The position numbers and the translations under genes are program-made. DNA of 64,000 nt. Origin: Fidelibacterota bacterium. Lineage in GTDB: Bacteria; Fidelibacterota; UBA8477; JABMPR01. Positions within the stretch are counted from its first letter, which is position 1, and the number at the start of each line of letters is the position of its first letter. The notes under the pieces are model-generated. The model made no database searches. It saw nothing but the letters and a program-made list of their open reading frames with translations, and was not told where the DNA came from. Shown piece by piece: positions 54,420 through 62,269 of this stretch. The stretch is taken from positions 1-64,000 of the forward strand of contig JAERTG010000095.1 of assembly GCA_016845065.1 (NCBI GenBank), read 5' to 3'.

Positions 54420-55682
54420 ATGAAAAGTCAAAAAGCTATACAGTATTTCACCACTATTTTATTGATTATGTTTGTAGCAAACGGATGCACGAGCAACCCC
54501 TATGTGAAGAAAATTCCAAAGGAACAATACGTTGTAATGCTTTCTCTGGATGGGTGTCGCTGGGATTACCCTCAAATGGCAAACATGCCAAATCTGGAAT
54601 CAATTGCACGCGAGGGTGTGAAACTTGAATCCCTCCAACCTGCCTTCCCCAGTAAGACTTTTCCAAATCATTATAGCATTGCAACAGGTCTTTATCCAGA
54701 TAACCACGGAATTGTTCAAAATACATTTTATGATCCCGATATGGATGCCTACTACAAAATCAGAGATCGGGAAGCCGTTGAAGATGGTGCCTTTTATGGT
54801 GGAGAGCCAATTTGGGTTACTGCCGAGAAACAGGGATTAAATACTGCATCGTTCTACTGGGTGGGAAGTGAAGCGCCTGTGAATGGTACCTATCCCTCTC
54901 GATGGAAGAAATATGATCACAATTTTCCCTATGAAGCACGCGTCGATAGTGTTATCAGCTGGCTTTCTCTCCCCAAAAAGGAACGACCACGTCTCATCAC
55001 CTGGTATTATCCAGAACCAGATGGAGTAGCCCATGAGAACAGTCCTGAAAGTGAAAAGACCCGGATTAAACTTGAATATCTTGATAGTCTGATTGGAGAT
55101 TTTAAATACAAACTGGCTCAACTTCCCATTGCGGATCAAGTCAACTTTATTGTCACAGCAGACCATGGTATGACGAGAATTTCAGGCGACAAGTGGATTT
55201 ACTTTGAAGATTACATCCAGCCAACCTGGTTGGACACCTCCCTGGGGAGTACACCGGTTTGGATGTTTGATGTGAAGGAAGGATTTGAAGATTCCGTCTA
55301 TTCCAATCTCAACAGGGCAGAGCACTTAAACGTCTGGAAAAAAGATAGCATCCCCGATACGCTTCACTATGGAAAGAATTCCCGTGTTATGGATATTGTC
55401 GTCACCCCTGATCTCCACTGGAGTATTGGATGGGGAGCAAAAAGATATCCAGATTATGCTGTGGGTGGTGCTCATGGATATGATCCTCGCCTAAAAGATA
55501 TGCATGCAATTTTCTATGCTTCTGGCCCTGCTTTTAAACATGGTTACGTCCACCCCACGGTTGAAAATGTTAATATCTATCCCCTCATCGCTAAAATCTT
55601 AAATATCAATCCAGCTGAGACCGATGGAAAATTGGAAAATGTAAGTCGTATGTTAAAACCTAAAATAATGTTAGACGATTAA
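54420..55682 (+). CDS. NPP-family phosphodiesterase/nucleotide pyrophosphatase lipoprotein
   Basis: This 420-residue alkaline-phosphatase-fold enzyme has a lipobox ANGC ending at Cys23. The nucleophile is Thr80 in PSKTFPNHYS, as in the nucleotide pyrophosphatase/phosphodiesterase family. The metal ligands are recognisable in LSLDG (Asp44), YPEPDGVAHE, TADHGM and GGAHGYDP. It should cut phosphodiester or pyrophosphate bonds outside the cytoplasm, possibly for nucleotide or phospholipid salvage. It is the first of a tight run: small membrane protein, large lipoprotein, beta-lactamase-like lipoprotein. Confidence 0.92.
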   Translation: MKSQKAIQYFTTILLIMFVANGCTSNPYVKKIPKEQYVVMLSLDGCRWDYPQMANMPNLESIAREGVKLESLQPAFPSKTFPNHYSIATGLYPDNHGIVQNTFYDPDMDAYYKIRDREAVEDGAFYGGEPIWVTAEKQGLNTASFYWVGSEAPVNGTYPSRWKKYDHNFPYEARVDSVISWLSLPKKERPRLITWYYPEPDGVAHENSPESEKTRIKLEYLDSLIGDFKYKLAQLPIADQVNFIVTADHGMTRISGDKWIYFEDYIQPTWLDTSLGSTPVWMFDVKEGFEDSVYSNLNRAEHLNVWKKDSIPDTLHYGKNSRVMDIVVTPDLHWSIGWGAKRYPDYAVGGAHGYDPRLKDMHAIFYASGPAFKHGYVHPTVENVNIYPLIAKILNINPAETDGKLENVSRMLKPKIMLDD

Positions 55683-55684
55683 TT

Positions 55685-55783
55685 ATGATGGATCTGGTTT
55701 TCCCAGGTGGCCTGTACATTTTTGCAGGAATTGTCGTCCTGCTCCTAACCTTTTATAGATGGATTAACAGGTCAGATCGTTGA
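55685..55783 (+). CDS. Putative 32-residue single-helix membrane peptide
   Basis: A short frame begins at ATG 55685, two bases after the phosphodiesterase stop, and ends at TGA 55781-55783, overlapping the next start by four bases. It encodes one hydrophobic helix (LYIFAGIVVLLLTFY) and a basic tail (RWINRSDR), giving an N-out, C-in membrane topology. There is no strong ribosome-binding site, but tight packing between two genes implies translational coupling. It resembles small regulatory or assembly peptides only in general form. Confidence 0.5.
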   Translation: MMDLVFPGGLYIFAGIVVLLLTFYRWINRSDR

Positions 55784-57987
55784 TTTGGTCACCCAAAAGA
55801 GTATCTCAGTTTATTCTACTTTGTGTGTTTTTAGCCGGAGGTCTTAATTCCTGTTTTCTCACTGATTTACATCTAAGAGAGTATTTACGTCCAGTTCGTA
55901 AGTTTTTAAATAAGGAACGGACCTATTGGACAGACAAGATTGAATACAAGGGCGAAGCAGGTACCGAAATTGTGTACTACAAAAATGGAAGACCAGCACT
56001 TGAAAGGTTTTTTAATGAGAGTGGGCTTCTGACAGGTATCAACTATTTAGGTAGAAATGGACTTCCATTACGTACTGATTCTCTGGTTTATGCTGAAGAT
56101 GAATTGATCGGGGGGTATTACTATTCGGAGCCCGGACATAAACTCCAGCTACGATTCCTAAGTTATAAACAGCAGGGTCAGCTAAGTCAACGTTCCTGGT
56201 ATGGTACAATGGATGAATTACTGAGCCGTGAATTCTTCCTCTTCGATCGACATGGCCATCGCCGGATGCGGATGATATTTGATGGCAATGACTCACTTCT
56301 GTACACAGAGTCTTTTAGGCGGGGGTCCGATGAATTAGAATTACAGAATACCTACTCCGTGTTAGGGCACCTTGTCAATCAGACAATTTATGAAGCGGGC
56401 AAACCACCCTATAGGTATGATTTTGATCTAAGCGGTACGGTTACACGAATTTCTGAACTTTATCCTGGTGGCAACCCAGTCTGGTCAAGCGACCTACACT
56501 ACAATTCCAAGGGAGTAATTGAACGTAGTAACTTTAGTGTAGATGGAAGATACTTGTTTACCCATTTGGGTGATATTGAGCTCTTCCAGCAAAAACATCG
56601 ATCCTGGAAACATCCTGCCTCCCCCAATCAGATACAGCACATATTCAAATTCAACCACCAGAGTCCCTTTGTTGAGGAGATTGCAGACGATGCTTCTAAC
56701 TACAGGATAATTGAATACAGCTTGCCTCGCAGTGGCGCAGTTTTTAAGCGATCTCTGGTTGATAGTGATAATAGACTAATCCAGGACAGCATATACTCGA
56801 GCCAGGAGGGGTTCCACCCCATATCTGTAAGAATGTTTGACGATGAGGGTTTTATTATTGACGAAACAATTTCCGATATGTCTGGTAAACCAAAGTGGCT
56901 TCATAAATGGTTTAGGGATGATAAACAGCGAGTAATCAGGGAAGAAATTTCAGCCCTACCGGACACCTTCACTGCAGCAGTAAGCCGGTTCTATGATAGT
57001 TTTAGTTCACCAGCCTTCTCAGAACGATTTACATCCCCTGACTCCTTTGATGGTACCTGGGTGTTCTATCATGGGGGTGGTATCAACAAGACACTATTCT
57101 ATGATAATCAGTTTGATTTAAGTGAATCCTGGCTCCTGCGACCAGGTGGCGACACGACACGTCATTCCACCTTTGAAACTATCGATTATATCAGGGTAGA
57201 ATCTAAGTTTGGACTCCAGGATACCCTTTTATCCCAACTTAGATTTACAGAGGATGGTTTATTAAACTGGGAATTGTTTTTTGACGCTGAAAAGCGTCTC
57301 CAGAAGGAAATACATCGAAAAAAAGATGGATCGATTTACCGTGATGTCGCATATGATCATGCGAATCAGAACATCACCAGCACAACATATGCCCCTGTTG
57401 ATGTGGCAGTTTCCGAACCCGGACAAGCCAGAGGTGACCTGACTTCTCGTATGGTTTCAAAGCTGAATGAACAAGGCAAGAATATTCAGGTTATATCATA
57501 TAATTCCAGTGGTGAGACTGACTGGGAGAAGCGCAATGCCTATAGAGGCGGGAAGCTTTTAAAATCGGCTCAACTGGACCCTCAAGGAAAACCCGTGTTC
57601 ATCTCCAGCTACACTCATAACGATAAGGGTCAGGTACTTACCGAAACGGCACTTGATAAAAATGGGGACCTGGTTCACACAATTGAAAACCAGTACAATG
57701 AGGATCACCAGGTTATGTGGAGAACATTCTCATCCACATTGTCAGGAGTATCACGAGCAAATAGACTCTATTATGATGAAATGGGGCGCTTGCAACGAGA
57801 TGAGATTATCGAGGAAAAAAGGTTTATTGAGGCCGTAGAATATGAATATTTTCTAGAATTTCTATTGAGAATGGCGACACATTATACCCCTGAAGGAGAA
57901 ATCATCCGTAAGGAAGTAGAGAATTATTTTGGTGATGGTGTTTTTGCTGATAGCATCAGTGAAGGCAATAAAGGAAATGAAAAATGA
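55780..57987 (+). CDS. Large lipoprotein with repeated YwqK/MORN-like strands
   Basis: This 735-residue protein starts at a TTG and has a lipobox LNSC ending at Cys25. The rest is a string of beta-strand repeats with patterns like GTEIVYYKNGRPALERFFNES and DGSIYRDVAYDHANQN, which resemble YwqK/MORN or YD-type repeats used as binding surfaces. No catalytic motif is seen and the family is not recognised with certainty. It is coupled to the small peptide upstream and overlaps the beta-lactamase-like gene by 4 bp. Confidence 0.75.
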   Translation: MIWSPKRVSQFILLCVFLAGGLNSCFLTDLHLREYLRPVRKFLNKERTYWTDKIEYKGEAGTEIVYYKNGRPALERFFNESGLLTGINYLGRNGLPLRTDSLVYAEDELIGGYYYSEPGHKLQLRFLSYKQQGQLSQRSWYGTMDELLSREFFLFDRHGHRRMRMIFDGNDSLLYTESFRRGSDELELQNTYSVLGHLVNQTIYEAGKPPYRYDFDLSGTVTRISELYPGGNPVWSSDLHYNSKGVIERSNFSVDGRYLFTHLGDIELFQQKHRSWKHPASPNQIQHIFKFNHQSPFVEEIADDASNYRIIEYSLPRSGAVFKRSLVDSDNRLIQDSIYSSQEGFHPISVRMFDDEGFIIDETISDMSGKPKWLHKWFRDDKQRVIREEISALPDTFTAAVSRFYDSFSSPAFSERFTSPDSFDGTWVFYHGGGINKTLFYDNQFDLSESWLLRPGGDTTRHSTFETIDYIRVESKFGLQDTLLSQLRFTEDGLLNWELFFDAEKRLQKEIHRKKDGSIYRDVAYDHANQNITSTTYAPVDVAVSEPGQARGDLTSRMVSKLNEQGKNIQVISYNSSGETDWEKRNAYRGGKLLKSAQLDPQGKPVFISSYTHNDKGQVLTETALDKNGDLVHTIENQYNEDHQVMWRTFSSTLSGVSRANRLYYDEMGRLQRDEIIEEKRFIEAVEYEYFLEFLLRMATHYTPEGEIIRKEVENYFGDGVFADSISEGNKGNEK

Positions 57988-58895
57988 AAAATGTCAGGCT
58001 CTATTTAATTCACATGGTATTTGTTCTGCTGCTTGTCTCATGCGCAGGAATACAAAAATCTGATGAGGAAGTAACCCCGCACGAAGTTGGGATTGCCTAC
58101 ATGAATCTAGAGACCGGAGAAATACTCGCCTATAATGCACACGAGCTTTTCCATGCGGCCAGTACGATGAAAACCCCTGTCATGTTTCAGTTATTTAAAA
58201 TGAGAGACAAAGGTATCATCGATTTGGAAAGTGAAATACCTGTTAAGAATCAATTCACGAGTATTGTAGATGCCTCTCTTTTCAGTCTGCCGATTACATC
58301 AGAAGAAGATGAAATTCTGTACCCCCATCTGGATAAAAATCTCAGTTTTTACGAAATCATGGAAAAGATGATCACTCACAGCAGTAATCTGGCTACAAAT
58401 ATTTTAATTGAATACACGGGTGCGGATTCAATTGGTGCTACCCTACGAGAGATCAAAGCAGATGGTGTTTTGGTCATGCGGGGTGTTGAAGATCTCAAAG
58501 CATACAATCTGGGGCTAAATAATGTCACATCTGCCTATGGAATGATGAAGGTCATGGAAGCGGTCTACAGATCAGATCTGGTTGCAGATTCATCTCGACA
58601 GGAAATGCAGGAAATTCTCAAGCGTCAGCACTACAATACGATGATTCCAGCGGGGCTACCTGAAAATATCGATGTGGCTCATAAAACTGGATCTATCACG
58701 CGCATAGCACATGATGCTGCTCTGGTTTTTCCACCTGATTCACCTGCCTATGTTCTGGTTGTTCTTACTCGGGGTTGGGATGATCACGCCTCAGCACAAA
58801 AAGTGGGAGCTCGAATAAGCTCCAAGGTATATGATTATCATCGCGGATTATTAAAACGAACTGACATCGCCATTCCTGATCTGCTGAAGGACTAG
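57984..58895 (+). CDS. Class A beta-lactamase-like serine hydrolase lipoprotein
   Basis: This 303-residue lipoprotein (LLVSC, Cys20) has the penicillin-recognising fold signatures: Ser60-x-x-Lys63 (STMK), an SxN motif at Ser133-Asn135 (HSSNLATN) and KTG at 234-236 (HKTGS). Between them, GVEDLKAYNLG matches the omega-loop region with an acidic pair near Glu169-Asp170. It could be a beta-lactamase, a DD-carboxypeptidase or a related esterase; lipid anchoring and linkage to envelope genes make resistance only one option. Overlaps the upstream gene by 4 bp and is the last gene of this run. Confidence 0.85.
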   Translation: MKNVRLYLIHMVFVLLLVSCAGIQKSDEEVTPHEVGIAYMNLETGEILAYNAHELFHAASTMKTPVMFQLFKMRDKGIIDLESEIPVKNQFTSIVDASLFSLPITSEEDEILYPHLDKNLSFYEIMEKMITHSSNLATNILIEYTGADSIGATLREIKADGVLVMRGVEDLKAYNLGLNNVTSAYGMMKVMEAVYRSDLVADSSRQEMQEILKRQHYNTMIPAGLPENIDVAHKTGSITRIAHDAALVFPPDSPAYVLVVLTRGWDDHASAQKVGARISSKVYDYHRGLLKRTDIAIPDLLKD

Positions 58896-58993
58896 CAAGC
58901 CCATATTGTTCCAGAGTTCATCATTGGAATACCTGAAGAAGAACCGCGAAATACACGCTGGCAACAAGGGGTGCAAAATGTTATGATACGCCC

Positions 58994-59782
58994 ATGATAA
59001 ATCTCCACGCCCTTGCCACTGATGCAGCCAAACAAGCAGGCAAGATTCTCAAAAAATATTACAAAAACGCTTACGAGATTCACGACAAGGGCTACCACAA
59101 CCCTGTTACAACAGCCGATCATGAGGCAGATGCCTTTCTTAAGAAATTTCTTCTGGAGGCTACTCCTGATTTTGGATGGTTGTCTGAGGAGACAGTAGAT
59201 TCACCCCAGCGTCTTGAGAAGGAATTTGTCTGGATTGTGGATCCTCTTGATGGCACCAAGGAATTTATAGAAGGTGTGCCTCACTTTGTGACATCAATTG
59301 GTCTGGTTCAAAATGGAATTCCCATACTGGGCGTACTCTACAATCCCGTGACTGAAGAGCTCATCAGAACAGACGAGGTGGGTAATGTCTGGTATCAAGA
59401 TCAGCCAGCAAAGATATGTCAGGAAAAAGCATTAAAAGACGTAGGTTGTCTAAACAGTAGATCTGAAACCAGACGTGGGTTATGGAAAAGCTGGGCCAAC
59501 GAATTTAAAGAGTTAATCCCTATAGGGAGCGTCGCTTATAAGCTTGGTCTCGTTGCAGGGGGGCAACAGGATTTCTTTGTTACCTTGCGACCCAAAAACG
59601 AGTGGGATGTGTGTGCAGGACATGCACTTCTACTAGCTTTAGGTGGGGAGTTGAAGACAACCACAGGAGATGAAATAACATATAATCAACCAGATACCAT
59701 CATCAAGCCAGGAATGACGGGTGGGAATAAACATCTGGTAGAAGCATTCATTAGTAGATTTACTGCGCGGAAAGGGAAATAA
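58994..59782 (+). CDS. Inositol monophosphatase family protein, CysQ-like
   Basis: This 262-residue Mg2+-dependent phosphatase has the metal-binding Glu pair in WLSEETV (about 65-66), the DPLDGTKEFIEG motif (Asp83, Asp86) and the C-terminal EWDVCAGHALLLALGG motif. The KEFIEG continuation is usual in CysQ, which removes the 3'-phosphate from PAP, but histidinol-phosphatase and inositol phosphatase relatives are similar. It is followed by thyX after one base, so the two are probably cotranscribed. Confidence 0.88.
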   Translation: MINLHALATDAAKQAGKILKKYYKNAYEIHDKGYHNPVTTADHEADAFLKKFLLEATPDFGWLSEETVDSPQRLEKEFVWIVDPLDGTKEFIEGVPHFVTSIGLVQNGIPILGVLYNPVTEELIRTDEVGNVWYQDQPAKICQEKALKDVGCLNSRSETRRGLWKSWANEFKELIPIGSVAYKLGLVAGGQQDFFVTLRPKNEWDVCAGHALLLALGGELKTTTGDEITYNQPDTIIKPGMTGGNKHLVEAFISRFTARKGK

Positions 59783-59783
59783 A

Positions 59784-60485
59784 ATGAGTAATGATTCAAA
59801 TCAATTCGAAGCATTTGATGTTCTGGGAGATGGGATCAGTTTTGTACGTCTCATCAACACCATGGGATCTGATGTAGAAATTGTTAATGGAGCGAGAGTA
59901 TCATTTGGAAAACGTCGGGAAGAGTTGGATGAGAAGGATAAAGTTCTTATTCAATATTTAGCTGATGAGAGACATACCTCCCCTTTTGAACACGTTGCCT
60001 TTACCTTTCATATAAAATGCCCGCTATTTGTGACCAGACAGTGGCATCGTCACCGCACCTGGTCATATAATGAGATCAGTCGTCGTTACACATCCATGAA
60101 TCTTGAATTTTATGTCCCCAAGGCATATCGTCAACAGGCTGAAACAAATCGTCAGGCCAGTACAGATGATCTGCTAGCCCAAACAAAAGATGGCAAGAAT
60201 ATTCACGATCTGGTGGCAAAGCATACTTCTGGTGCCTTTGAGTTTTATGAGCATTTGATCAAACAGGGCGTCGCACGTGAACAAGCCAGAATGGTTTTGC
60301 CACAAAATATGTATACCGAGATGTATGCTACTGTCAATCTCCACAATTTGATTCATTTTGTTGAACTGCGGATTCATGCTGGAGCTCAGTGGGAAATTCA
60401 GCAATATGCGCTCAAACTTCTGGACCTCGCTGAAGAAGCAGCTCCCTATGCAATTAAAGCCATCCGCAAAGCACGCAACTGGTAG
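59784..60485 (+). CDS. thyX: FAD-dependent thymidylate synthase
   Basis: This 233-residue ThyX-family enzyme carries the signature RHRTWSYNEISRRYT (Arg89 to Thr103), matching RHRxxSxNExSxRY. It makes dTMP using FAD and methylenetetrahydrofolate and returns tetrahydrofolate rather than dihydrofolate. Other conserved segments are DERHTSPFEHV and the C-terminal arginine-containing LRIHAGAQWEIQ. It is encoded directly after the IMPase-family gene and before the 47-residue membrane protein. No thyA is visible in the window. Confidence 0.95.
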   Translation: MSNDSNQFEAFDVLGDGISFVRLINTMGSDVEIVNGARVSFGKRREELDEKDKVLIQYLADERHTSPFEHVAFTFHIKCPLFVTRQWHRHRTWSYNEISRRYTSMNLEFYVPKAYRQQAETNRQASTDDLLAQTKDGKNIHDLVAKHTSGAFEFYEHLIKQGVAREQARMVLPQNMYTEMYATVNLHNLIHFVELRIHAGAQWEIQQYALKLLDLAEEAAPYAIKAIRKARNW

Positions 60486-60494
60486 GAGTATATT

Positions 60495-60638
60495 ATGGAA
60501 ACCATTGGTTTTATTTTTGGGTTAACAGGATTCGCTTTTGCAATGATTGCCAATTCCCGACTCAATAAATTGGAAGATAAACTTAAAGAGCTGAACGTCC
60601 TGGATAAGGATTTTAAGTCAGGTGAAAGAATTTCTTAA
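60495..60638 (+). CDS. Small membrane protein, 47 residues
   Basis: This frame begins at ATG 60495 with AGGAG six bases upstream and lies 9 bp after thyX. It has one hydrophobic N-terminal helix (IGFIFGLTGFAFAMIA) and an amphipathic charged tail (RLNKLEDKLKELNVLDKDF) with heptad spacing, suggesting a membrane-anchored coiled coil. The strong ribosome-binding site makes it a likely real gene. Function unknown. Confidence 0.72.
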   Translation: METIGFIFGLTGFAFAMIANSRLNKLEDKLKELNVLDKDFKSGERIS

Positions 60639-60676
60639 GAACAATTACTCAGAATAATGAACGGAGAAAATTAAAA

Positions 60677-61921
60677 ATGGCAAAAGCGAATGCCGTATAC
60701 GCACAATCAGGTGGGGTAACCAGTGTCATAAACGGGTCCGCCTATGGTGTAATTAAGGCGGCTCAGGAATCGGGAATCATTGACAACATCTACGGCGGTC
60801 TTTATGGAATCAATGGTGTTCTCGAAGAGAATCTGGTTGATATCAGCCAGGAGAATCCCGCCGATATCGATCGTCTACCCTTTACCCCATCCGCAGCTTT
60901 TGGCTCATGCCGTAAGAAGTTGCCATCTCTGGAGAAAAATCGTGCGGATTTCGAGAAAATTATTGAAGTCTTCAAGGCTCATGATGTCCGATACTTCTTT
61001 TATAATGGCGGCAATGACTCTATGGACACTGCTCACAAGATTTCTCAACTTTCCCATGATATGGGTTATGATGTGACCTGTATTGGGGTACCTAAAACTG
61101 TAGATAATGATCTACCTGTCACAGATAACAGTCCTGGTTTCGGTTCTGTTGCCAAATATAATGCTGTATCTCTGCGAGAAGCTTCCTTTGATGTAGCTTC
61201 CATGCACCATGACAGTACCAAGGCATTCGTTGCAGAGACCATGGGACGTCACGCTGGCTGGATTGCTGCTTCAACAGCAATGGCTGGTAACAATGAAAAT
61301 GAAGGTCCTCATATCATTCTTCTTCCAGAAATCGCATTTCGGGAAGAAGCATTCCTCGCAGAGGTTGAACGTATTCGTGCAAAAGTGGGTTATTGTGTAA
61401 TTGCGGTTTCAGAGGGACTTCAGAATGAAGCAGGAAAGTTTGTCGCCGATGCTGGAACTGTGGATATGTTTGGTCATACTCAATTGGGTGGAGCGGGTGA
61501 TTATATTTCCAACCTCATCAAGAATAAATTGGATATTAAAGTGCACAATGCCTTGCCAGATTACTTCCAACGCTCGGGTCGCCATATCGCATCCAAAACT
61601 GATGTTGAACAGGCTATAGCAGTGGGAAAAGAAGCTGTACGGCTGGCGGCAGAAGGTCTCAACGGGCAGATGGTAACCATTGTGAGGGATTCGGAGACAC
61701 CATACTCCTGGTCTGTTGGACACACTGATATCGTCAACATAGCCAACAAGGAAAAAGTGCTCCCCGCCGAGTATATCCGCGAGGATGGCTTTCATGTTAC
61801 TGAGGCATTCCGGACATATTGTAGACCTCTGATAGAAGGAGAGTTGTGGCCCGATTATTCAGGTGGGATCCCTGTCTACAGCCAACTCGTACGGAATCTC
61901 GTACCAAAAAAATTAGGGTAA
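60677..61921 (+). CDS. pfp: Pyrophosphate-dependent 6-phosphofructokinase
   Basis: This 414-residue enzyme of the PfkA family has GGNDSMDTAH (111-120) where ATP-using enzymes usually have GGDGS, and PKTVDND (139-145) where ATP enzymes have PGTIDND. These residues define pyrophosphate as the phosphoryl donor, so it should act reversibly in glycolysis and gluconeogenesis. Further segments MGRHAGWIAA and PDYFQRSGRHIAS are typical. It follows the small membrane gene by 38 bp and precedes the tRNA genes. Confidence 0.92.
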   Translation: MAKANAVYAQSGGVTSVINGSAYGVIKAAQESGIIDNIYGGLYGINGVLEENLVDISQENPADIDRLPFTPSAAFGSCRKKLPSLEKNRADFEKIIEVFKAHDVRYFFYNGGNDSMDTAHKISQLSHDMGYDVTCIGVPKTVDNDLPVTDNSPGFGSVAKYNAVSLREASFDVASMHHDSTKAFVAETMGRHAGWIAASTAMAGNNENEGPHIILLPEIAFREEAFLAEVERIRAKVGYCVIAVSEGLQNEAGKFVADAGTVDMFGHTQLGGAGDYISNLIKNKLDIKVHNALPDYFQRSGRHIASKTDVEQAIAVGKEAVRLAAEGLNGQMVTIVRDSETPYSWSVGHTDIVNIANKEKVLPAEYIREDGFHVTEAFRTYCRPLIEGELWPDYSGGIPVYSQLVRNLVPKKLG

Positions 61922-61992
61922 TTTGCCCTACTAAAAGCGTTTGGAGGAACATTTCCAACCGTATATATTGACCCGCTTTTTAAAGTATGCAT

Positions 61993-62069
61993 GGTGGGCG
62001 TAGCTCAGTTGGTAGAGCGCGCGGTTGTGGTCCGCGTGGTCGTCGGTTCAAGCCCGACCGTTCACCCCA
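61993..62069 (+). tRNA. tRNA-His (anticodon GTG)
   Basis: The 77-base cloverleaf has an extra 5' G (G-1) pairing with the discriminator C, the mark of tRNA-His, an anticodon arm reading CGCGG-TTGTGGT-CCGCG with GTG at the anticodon, and a T-loop GGTTCAAGCCC. CCA is encoded. Two acceptor pairs are G-T. Confidence 0.96.
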
Positions 62070-62071
62070 TG

Positions 62072-62128
62072 AAAGCTAGAAAAAAATATTTGTGTTTTTA
62101 TTAATCATAAATATTTTTTTCTAGCTTT
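62072..62128. repeat. Perfect 20-bp inverted repeat between two tRNA genes
   Basis: The arms 62072-62091 and 62109-62128 are exact complements, each starting or ending in the AAAGCTAG core and carrying a seven-base A or T run, around a 17-base loop. The repeat lies three bases after tRNA-His CCA and seven bases before tRNA-Glu. The A/T-rich stem could form an RNA hairpin that ends tRNA-His transcription or marks a processing site. Confidence 0.85.
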
Positions 62129-62135
62129 GACATTT

Positions 62136-62207
62136 GGTCCCTTCGTCTAGTGGTTAGGACTCGAGATTTTCATTCTCGCAACAGGAGTTCAATTCTCCTA
62201 GGGATCA
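62136..62207 (+). tRNA. tRNA-Glu (anticodon TTC)
   Basis: The 72-base cloverleaf starts GGTCCCT and ends AGGGATC plus discriminator A; the anticodon loop is TTTTCAT with TTC. The 3' CCA is not encoded (ACA follows), unlike the tRNA-His next to it, so it must be added by the nucleotidyltransferase. Confidence 0.95.
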
Positions 62208-62208
62208 C

Positions 62209-62239
62209 AAAAAACCCGATCGAAAGATCGGGTTTTTTT
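62209..62239. terminator. Bidirectional Rho-independent terminator
   Basis: A perfect 13-bp stem (62209-62221 with 62226-62238; core CCCGATC/GATCGGG) with a GAAA tetraloop runs into T residues. It ends tRNA-Glu transcription and, on the other strand, could serve the convergent lipoprotein gene. Confidence 0.92.
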
Positions 62240-62269
62240 GTTTCTAATCAATTAATGTTTACCTGATTG

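Noticed and set aside
61922-61992. Promoter for the tRNA genes
   Set aside because: TTGACC and TTTGGA-like boxes occur but pair with poorly spaced -10 candidates, so no promoter is called; the tRNAs may be read through from pfp.
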